A stretch of DNA of 64,000 bases. It comes from Salegentibacter sediminis (GTDB lineage Bacteria; Bacteroidota; Bacteroidia; Flavobacteriales; Flavobacteriaceae). The stretch covers positions 186,001 to 250,000 of the forward strand of contig NZ_MSJR01000002.1 in NCBI RefSeq assembly GCF_002078605.1, given 5' to 3'. The notes under the pieces are model-generated. The model saw nothing but the letters and a program-made list of their open reading frames with translations. It made no database searches and was not told where the DNA came from. The position numbers and the translations under genes were made by a program. Of this stretch, positions 59,402 to 64,000 are shown piece after piece. Within the stretch, counting starts at the first letter, position 1. Each line of letters opens with the position of its first letter.

Positions 59402-60441
59402 ATATCTTTGACGCAACGAAAACCAAGGTGTTCCAGGCTACTATCTGGGGTGGAGCTCATTCGGGCAGAGTTGCGATAACCTGTACAATAGGATTCGCTA
59501 CATAGAAAGGAGCCACCGCGAATCACCTTATGTTGTTCGGCATTAAAATATTCCCTGAAATATCCATCGGTTCTGCTTTCCAGTTTGCTGTAGGCGTTGG
59601 GGTAGTAGGTGTCCAGGCACCATTCCCAGACATTTCCCGCCATGTCATAAAGTCCGAAATCATTGGCAGGAAAACTTTTCACCGGCGAGGCGTTCTCGAA
59701 ACTATCATCCTGTGAATTAGAGACAGGGAAATCTCCCTGGTGGAAGTTTACAAATTCTGCAGCTACAGAAAAATCATCCCCCCAGTGGTATACCTGTTTA
59801 TCCCTACCTCCACGGGCCAGGTATTCAAACTCGGCCTCGGTTGGTAAGCGTTTCCCGGCCCATTTGGCATAGGCCATCGCATCGTACCAGGAGATTTGGA
59901 CTACGGGTAAGTCGTCTTTATTTTTAATAGTGCTTTTGGGGCCTTCGGGATGCTTCCAGTTGGCGCCTTCAATGAATTTCCACCAGGCTTCAGGATTTTC
60001 AGGATCAAATACCATTGCCCCCGGGGCGTAGGTTTTCCCATCCAATTCAAATTCTCTTTCTGCGGTAGTCAAGTAGCCCGTAGCTTCTATAAATTTCCTG
60101 AATTCCGCATTGGTCACTTCGGTTTTGTCAACCCATAGGTCTTTTATAGTCTCCTGGTGTTGCGGAAATTCATCCTGCCTGGCTTGCCGGGAATTTCCCC
60201 CCATAGTATAAGTGCCTCCTTCAAGCATTATCATACCTTCAGTTGACGCTAAATCTTCCCTGACTTCGATTTTTTCGATCTCGATCATCATTTGCTCGTG
60301 AAAACTTTGTTCGCTTTTTTCGGAAGTCACTTTTGAATTTTCTTCAGAAGTATTTTCCGATTCAACATTTTTACAACTGCTGAAGTTTAAGAGGAAAGCG
60401 AGTAGAAAGAGGGAGAATTTTGAGTAGGGAATCATAACCAA
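59398..60441 (-). CDS. Formylglycine-generating-enzyme-family lipoprotein with catalytic cysteines
   Basis: 347 aa. Lipobox LLNFSSC with Cys23 after a hydrophobic stretch, then an acidic/Ser linker to about 65. The FGE-sulfatase domain fills the rest: LEGGTYTMGGN (about 73-83), WVDKTEVTNAEFRKF, PVVQISWYDAMAYAKWAGKRLPTEAEFEYLARGG (about 174-207), GLYDMAGNVWEWCLDTYYP, and RGGSFLCSESYCTGYR with C314 and C319, the pair that binds copper and does catalysis in true FGE. Most lipoprotein paralogues of this fold (GldJ/GldK-like) lack that pair. It may convert Cys to formylglycine in an exported sulfatase; no sulfatase gene is in the window. Confidence 0.86.
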   Translation of the reverse strand: MVMIPYSKFSLFLLAFLLNFSSCKNVESENTSEENSKVTSEKSEQSFHEQMMIEIEKIEVREDLASTEGMIMLEGGTYTMGGNSRQARQDEFPQHQETIKDLWVDKTEVTNAEFRKFIEATGYLTTAEREFELDGKTYAPGAMVFDPENPEAWWKFIEGANWKHPEGPKSTIKNKDDLPVVQISWYDAMAYAKWAGKRLPTEAEFEYLARGGRDKQVYHWGDDFSVAAEFVNFHQGDFPVSNSQDDSFENASPVKSFPANDFGLYDMAGNVWEWCLDTYYPNAYSKLESRTDGYFREYFNAEQHKVIRGGSFLCSESYCTGYRNSARMSSTPDSSLEHLGFRCVKDI

Positions 60442-60533
60442 AGATTTTTGGCAAAGATAAAAAAGATAAAAAGAGGTGAAATTGAGATTTTTGTCAAAAG
60501 GAGACCAGTCACGAAGGTACGGGAATCTAAGTT

Positions 60534-60588
60534 CGAGGAGAGTCGGGAGCTATATTTTTTTATAGCTCTAACAGCCCGACTCTCCTCG
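60534..60588. terminator. Large two-part hairpin between FGE-like and alcohol dehydrogenase genes
   Basis: Perfect 14-bp arms CGAGGAGAGTCGGG (60534-60547) and CCCGACTCTCCTCG (60575-60588) enclose a perfect inner hairpin AGCTATA/TATAGCT (60548-60554, 60561-60567) with a T6 loop. It lies just after the alcohol dehydrogenase stop on the minus strand. It lacks a T tract outside the arms, so termination is likely but not certain; it may equally be a repeat. Confidence 0.6.
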
Positions 60589-60601
60589 ATATCCCAGGAG
60601 A

Positions 60602-61606
60602 TTATGGTTTAAGTACCACCCGGAAACGGGCTTTGTTATTAATCATCCTGTCATAGGCTTCATTTACCTTATCCAGTGGATATTCTTCAATTTTTGGTTT
60701 GGTGCCGGTTAGTGCGCTGAAGTTCAGGGTATCTTCAGAGTCCATTGCCGTCCCGCTGGGCCATCCTGCCACCGATTTTCTTCCCATAAGTAATTCCATA
60801 GGTGAAACTTCTATCGGGTCGCCGGTTGCAGCTACCATGAGTAATTTCCCATCTGTTCCCAGGCCACCAACAACCGATGTTATGGCTTTGCTATAGGGTG
60901 CGGTAGCCAGGATAAGTTTGGCTCCTCCCAGTTTTTGCAATTCTTCGGCGGCATCCATTTCATCGGTATTGATAAAATGGTGAGCGCCGAGTTCCCTGGC
61001 CAACTCTTTTTTGCTATTGCTGGAAGAAATCGCCACGGTGCGCATTCCCATTTTTGCGGCGTATTGCACAGCAAGGTGGCCCAGACCCCCAATTCCTTGA
61101 ATGGCTACCAGCTCTCCGGGTTTAATTCCTGAATTTCTCAAGGCATTGAAAACCGTAATTCCAGCACAGAGCAGGGGAGCAGCTTCTGCTGAAGAAAGCT
61201 CTTCAGGGATGGCCGCGATAGCTTCTTTTGGGGCACACATATATTCGGCGTAGCCTCCATCATACGAAATTCCACTAATCTGGGCATTTTCGCAGCTAAT
61301 GAAATCGCCACGTCTGCAAGGCTCACATTCAAAACAATGTCCCCCGTGCCAGCCAACACCAACTCGCTGACCTTTTTTCCAGTTTTTCACCTTTTCGCCT
61401 ACTTGCTCCACGAGGCCCACCACCTCATGGCCGGGAACACGTGGATATTCAATTCCGGGGAAAATCCCGTCTTTTACAAAAGCATCACTATGGCAAATGC
61501 CACAGGCTTCTACTTTTATCAAAACTTCATCTACTTTTGGGGAGGGCTTATCAATATCTAAAAGGACAAAATCTCCTCCCTTTTCTTTTACTTGAGCAGC
61601 TTTCAT
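60602..61606 (-). CDS. Zinc-dependent alcohol dehydrogenase
   Basis: 334 aa, medium-chain dehydrogenase family. Catalytic zinc ligands C38 in CGICHSD and H60-E61 in PGHEVVG, plus a Cys in LLCAGIT near 149. Structural zinc Cys 91, 94, 97 and 105 in HCFECEPCRRGDFISC. NAD(P) loop GIGGLGHLAVQYA (about 174-186) followed by SSSNSKKELARELGAHHFI. It oxidises alcohols or reduces aldehydes in the cytoplasm; the substrate is not evident. The sequence is most like AdhP/cinnamyl-type enzymes. It stands alone, with a large hairpin downstream and a CPBP gene upstream. Confidence 0.92.
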   Translation of the reverse strand: MKAAQVKEKGGDFVLLDIDKPSPKVDEVLIKVEACGICHSDAFVKDGIFPGIEYPRVPGHEVVGLVEQVGEKVKNWKKGQRVGVGWHGGHCFECEPCRRGDFISCENAQISGISYDGGYAEYMCAPKEAIAAIPEELSSAEAAPLLCAGITVFNALRNSGIKPGELVAIQGIGGLGHLAVQYAAKMGMRTVAISSSNSKKELARELGAHHFINTDEMDAAEELQKLGGAKLILATAPYSKAITSVVGGLGTDGKLLMVAATGDPIEVSPMELLMGRKSVAGWPSGTAMDSEDTLNFSALTGTKPKIEEYPLDKVNEAYDRMINNKARFRVVLKP

Positions 61607-61675
61607 AATTATTTTTTTTATTCAGCTGATAAGTTACAAAATGAGGTAGGGAACAACTTATAAGCCTTTGTTAAA

Positions 61676-62353
61676 TTAAAGGAGACGGGGCAAAAGAAAG
61701 AAAACCACCACTGCATTGTTCATTGCGTGCAGGTAGATTGGCCAGAGCAGGCTATGGTTTTCAAGCTTAATTTTTCCGAAGAAATATCCGGCGATTATCC
61801 GCGGAAATATTAAAATAAAAAGAATTAAGTCGAATTGCCAACCTTCGATATAGTTCCATACGTGCACCAACCCGAAAAGAATAGCGGTGATCATCCAAAA
61901 ACTCACATAATTACGGCAAAGAAATATCCTGAATTTTCTTAAAAAACGGCTGGGTTTAAGAGCAGAAAAAAAGAGAAAAAGTATAAAAGCTGATAATACC
62001 ACCAGGCTATATTTCAATATAGCGTTAGACTCCACAGGAATAAAAGCAAGAGCGATAAAACTAAAAACCGCACAGATGAAAATATAAATTTCGGTAAGGC
62101 TTGGTTTTACCAGGCTTCGAAAAAGGCTTTCTTCCAGAACGGGAGCGATAACCACCGCCATAATCACGAAAGCCAGCGGACTTTCATTCATAAAATTAAA
62201 AAGCTCGGTTTGCTGGTATTTTTCAAGATCGATCGAAGGAATTACTGTTGTGAGAAAACCCAGCAAAAAAAAGAACAAAAAATAGGTTCCCAGCATTAAC
62301 CAGTAATTTCGAAAAAGATTGCTGACTTTTGGTGGGAGATTTAGGAGCTGCAA
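61676..62353 (-). CDS. CPBP-family intramembrane metalloprotease-like protein
   Basis: 225 aa with about six to seven membrane helices. The family motifs are in order: VLEESLFR (E74, E75, R79, the EExxxR motif), FGLVHVWNY near 162-170 (the second motif, with His), and LHAMNNAVV near 208-216 (third motif, with His/Asn). The family includes Rce1-like glutamic proteases and bacterial members with roles in bacteriocin immunity or membrane protein processing. The target is unknown. The C-terminal end is just after the last motif. It is 70 bases upstream of the alcohol dehydrogenase start. Confidence 0.85.
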   Translation of the reverse strand: MQLLNLPPKVSNLFRNYWLMLGTYFLFFFLLGFLTTVIPSIDLEKYQQTELFNFMNESPLAFVIMAVVIAPVLEESLFRSLVKPSLTEIYIFICAVFSFIALAFIPVESNAILKYSLVVLSAFILFLFFSALKPSRFLRKFRIFLCRNYVSFWMITAILFGLVHVWNYIEGWQFDLILFILIFPRIIAGYFFGKIKLENHSLLWPIYLHAMNNAVVVFFLLPRLL

Positions 62354-62402
62354 AGACTTAAATTTGATTATTACTGCAATTTAAAACTGTATGCTATTTT
62401 AA

Positions 62403-62415
62403 GCCACAAATTCAC
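62403..62415 (-). repeat. Short dispersed repeat GTGAATTTGTGGC, copy 3
   Basis: On the minus strand this differs by one base from the copies at 42045-42057 and 44364-44376. It lies in the 186-base gap between the serine ammonia-lyase and CPBP genes. Confidence 0.4.
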
Positions 62416-62485
62416 GAATTTTTATTTCTGAAAATAGTAAAGATTCGTAATAACTCATACCTGGAAACAGATAATTGATATAGAA

Positions 62486-62523
62486 CAGATTACCACGTCG
62501 GCTATCGCCTCCTTGTAATGACG
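62486..62523. repeat. Dispersed repeat A, copy 4 (right half)
   Basis: CAGATTACC followed by CTCCTTGTAATGACG resembles the right half of repeat A (AGATTGCTTC...CTCCTTTGCAATGACG at 33821-33867). It has no left arm. It lies 17 bases after the serine ammonia-lyase stop. Confidence 0.55.
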
Positions 62524-62539
62524 ATTATAGCAGGATGTT

Positions 62540-63973
62540 CTAACAATCACTCAAACTCACCTTCACCGCAAGCCCGCCTTCAGAGGTTTCCTTGTATTTT
62601 GAGTTCATATCCTTTGCGGTATCCCACATTGTCGCAATAACTTTGTCCAGGGGAACTTTAGCTTTACTGGCATCGCTTTCCAGGGCGATTTCAGCGGCAT
62701 TTATAGCTTTAATTGCCCCCATTGAATTTCTTTCAATACAAGGCACCTGTACCAATCCGGCTATGGGATCGCAGGTAAGGCCCAGGTGATGTTCCATAGC
62801 GATTTCGGCGGCCATAAGGGATTGTTCGGGAGTGCCCCCTAAAAGGTCAGTAAGGCCTGCTGCAGCCATTGCTGAGGAAACTCCAATTTCGGCCTGACAC
62901 CCGCCCATAGCAGCAGAAATGGTGGCTCCTTTTTTAAAGAGACTGCCAATTTCACCGGCAACCAGCATAAAGCGCTTTAAATCTTCAAAAGTGGCGTTGT
63001 GATTTTCGATTACCATATAATACATCATCACAGCCGGAAGCGTTCCCGAACTGCCATTTGTAGGAGCAGTAACTACCCGGCCCAGCGAGGCGTTTACCTC
63101 GTTTACACTAAAGGCGAAACAGCTAACCCATTTAAGGATCTGGCGGAATTTTACTTCAGTCCTTCTTATTGCGGTGATCCATTCTTCCGCATTCGAATAT
63201 TGTTCGTCTCCTATTAAGCGTTGGTGCATCTCAAAGGAGCGTCGTTTCACATTCAAGCCCCCGGGAAGGGTGCCTTCGGTATGACATCCAATATACATAG
63301 ATTCCAGCATTACATCCCAAACCTGGCGGAGGCCTTTATCTATTTCTTCATCGGTGCGGAGGGATCTTTCATTTTCCAGAACTACTTCAGAAATACTCAT
63401 ATTTTGCTCCTTGCAATACTGAAGTAATTCGGTAGCTTTTTCTATGGGGAACGGAAATTCCAAAAAGCTTTGCATTTTTTTGCTGGCATTCTTACGTTCC
63501 TTTTTTACCACAAACCCACCACCGATGGAATAAAAGGAGGAAGAGTATTTCTTCCCGTTTGCCAGGCTTGCCCTAAAGGTCATTCCGTTGGGATGAAACT
63601 CCAGGAATTTACGGTTGAACTTCACATCGTTTTCTATATTAAAAGGGATAGCTCTTTCTCCGTTGAGCAACAATTCAGCATTCTGACGGATTTTTTCTAT
63701 CTCCCTGTCAATTATGCTGATGTCCATAGTAACCGGATCGTGACCTAATAAGCCTAGAAGTGTGGCCACATCTGTAGCGTGACCTTTTCCGGTTAAAGAA
63801 AGGGAACCATACAAATCTATATGGAGTTTTTCCACCTGGTCGAAGCAGCCTTTTTTCTTTAATTCAGCAATAAAACGCTGGGCAGCACGCCAGGGACCAA
63901 GAGTATGAGAGCTGGAGGGGCCAACGCCTACCTTCAGCATATCAAAAACGCTAATACATTCAATTTTTCGCAT
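62540..63973 (-). CDS. sdaA: L-serine ammonia-lyase, single-chain iron-sulfur type
   Basis: 477 aa. Deaminates serine to pyruvate with a 4Fe-4S cluster; cytoplasmic. N-terminal beta domain with SVFDMLKVGVGPSSSHTLGPWRAA (about 8-31; SSHT binds serine carboxylate), then the catalytic alpha domain with APTNGSSGTLPAV, GGCQAEIGVSSAMAAAGLTDLLGG (near 356-379), and GLTCDPIAGLVQVPCIERN (near 398-416); the Cys residues there are cluster ligands. Both domains are in one chain, as in E. coli SdaA/SdaB. The start ATG is 28 bases from the window end. Length and ends are normal. Confidence 0.95.
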   Translation of the reverse strand: MRKIECISVFDMLKVGVGPSSSHTLGPWRAAQRFIAELKKKGCFDQVEKLHIDLYGSLSLTGKGHATDVATLLGLLGHDPVTMDISIIDREIEKIRQNAELLLNGERAIPFNIENDVKFNRKFLEFHPNGMTFRASLANGKKYSSSFYSIGGGFVVKKERKNASKKMQSFLEFPFPIEKATELLQYCKEQNMSISEVVLENERSLRTDEEIDKGLRQVWDVMLESMYIGCHTEGTLPGGLNVKRRSFEMHQRLIGDEQYSNAEEWITAIRRTEVKFRQILKWVSCFAFSVNEVNASLGRVVTAPTNGSSGTLPAVMMYYMVIENHNATFEDLKRFMLVAGEIGSLFKKGATISAAMGGCQAEIGVSSAMAAAGLTDLLGGTPEQSLMAAEIAMEHHLGLTCDPIAGLVQVPCIERNSMGAIKAINAAEIALESDASKAKVPLDKVIATMWDTAKDMNSKYKETSEGGLAVKVSLSDC

Positions 63974-64000
63974 TCAGAGCAAATATTTGAATGCAAAAAT

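Overview
The window reads as chromosomal DNA of a flavobacterium (Bacteroidota, probably a marine Flavobacteriaceae of the Gramella/Salegentibacter/Zunongwangia kind). The reasons are a SusC/SusD pair, many lipoproteins with SKDDD/TSDDD-like tails after the lipobox cysteine, TAnnTTTG-type -7 promoter elements, few Shine-Dalgarno sites, A+T-rich intergenic DNA, and an arginine pathway built on the carbamoyltransferase type that acts on an N-acylated ornithine. I saw no rRNA, tRNA, CRISPR array, transposase or phage gene. The genus is an inference.

Layout. 1-2791: the end of an unknown gene, then a class II (B12-dependent) ribonucleotide reductase on the minus strand. 3092-19504: a starch/maltodextrin locus. 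The minus strand carries susC-susD-susE-like-susG-like genes for the outer membrane. The plus strand carries a LacI-type regulator, an MFS sugar transporter, beta-phosphoglucomutase, a GH65 maltose phosphorylase and two exported GH13 enzymes. Starch is cut at the surface, imported by SusCD, trimmed in the periplasm, carried inward as maltose or short glucans, phosphorolysed and isomerised to glucose 6-phosphate. 19629-24181: pfkA, gapA, a BadF/NagK-like kinase and a YifB/ComM ATPase.

24265-28975: a compact cassette of a DUF2891 lipoprotein, an Nramp-fold transporter that lacks the metal-binding residues, and the 5-oxoprolinase genes pxpA-pxpB-pxpC. It looks like a pyroglutamate-uptake and -hydrolysis unit and is the most interesting part of the window. 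29305-32141: an unknown small protein, a seven-helix membrane protein, a truncated tandem copy of that protein, and a histidine kinase/response regulator pair. 32207-33736: a GNAT-nitrilase fusion.

34248-40957: ilvD-ilvB-ilvN-ilvC-ilvA. 41310-50614: GNAT-argG-argC-proC-argD-argF'-argB-argE-argH, the arginine pathway with acylated intermediates. Convergent to it on the minus strand, 55358-50841: leuA-leuC-leuD-leuB. Together these give most of isoleucine, valine, leucine and arginine synthesis; panB at 58054-58872 uses the valine precursor. 55506-64000: a helical-repeat protein of unknown role, an RluA-type pseudouridine synthase, panB, a small secreted NTF2-like protein, a formylglycine-generating-enzyme-like lipoprotein, a zinc alcohol dehydrogenase, a CPBP protease and L-serine ammonia-lyase.

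Several intergenic regions hold large hairpins or dispersed palindromic repeats (around 21.7, 29.1, 33.8, 41.0, 44.3, 46.4, 50.7, 52.0, 60.5 and 62.5 kb). Motif positions and residue numbers were counted by eye. Functional calls rest on recognised motifs and remembered family features, not on searches.
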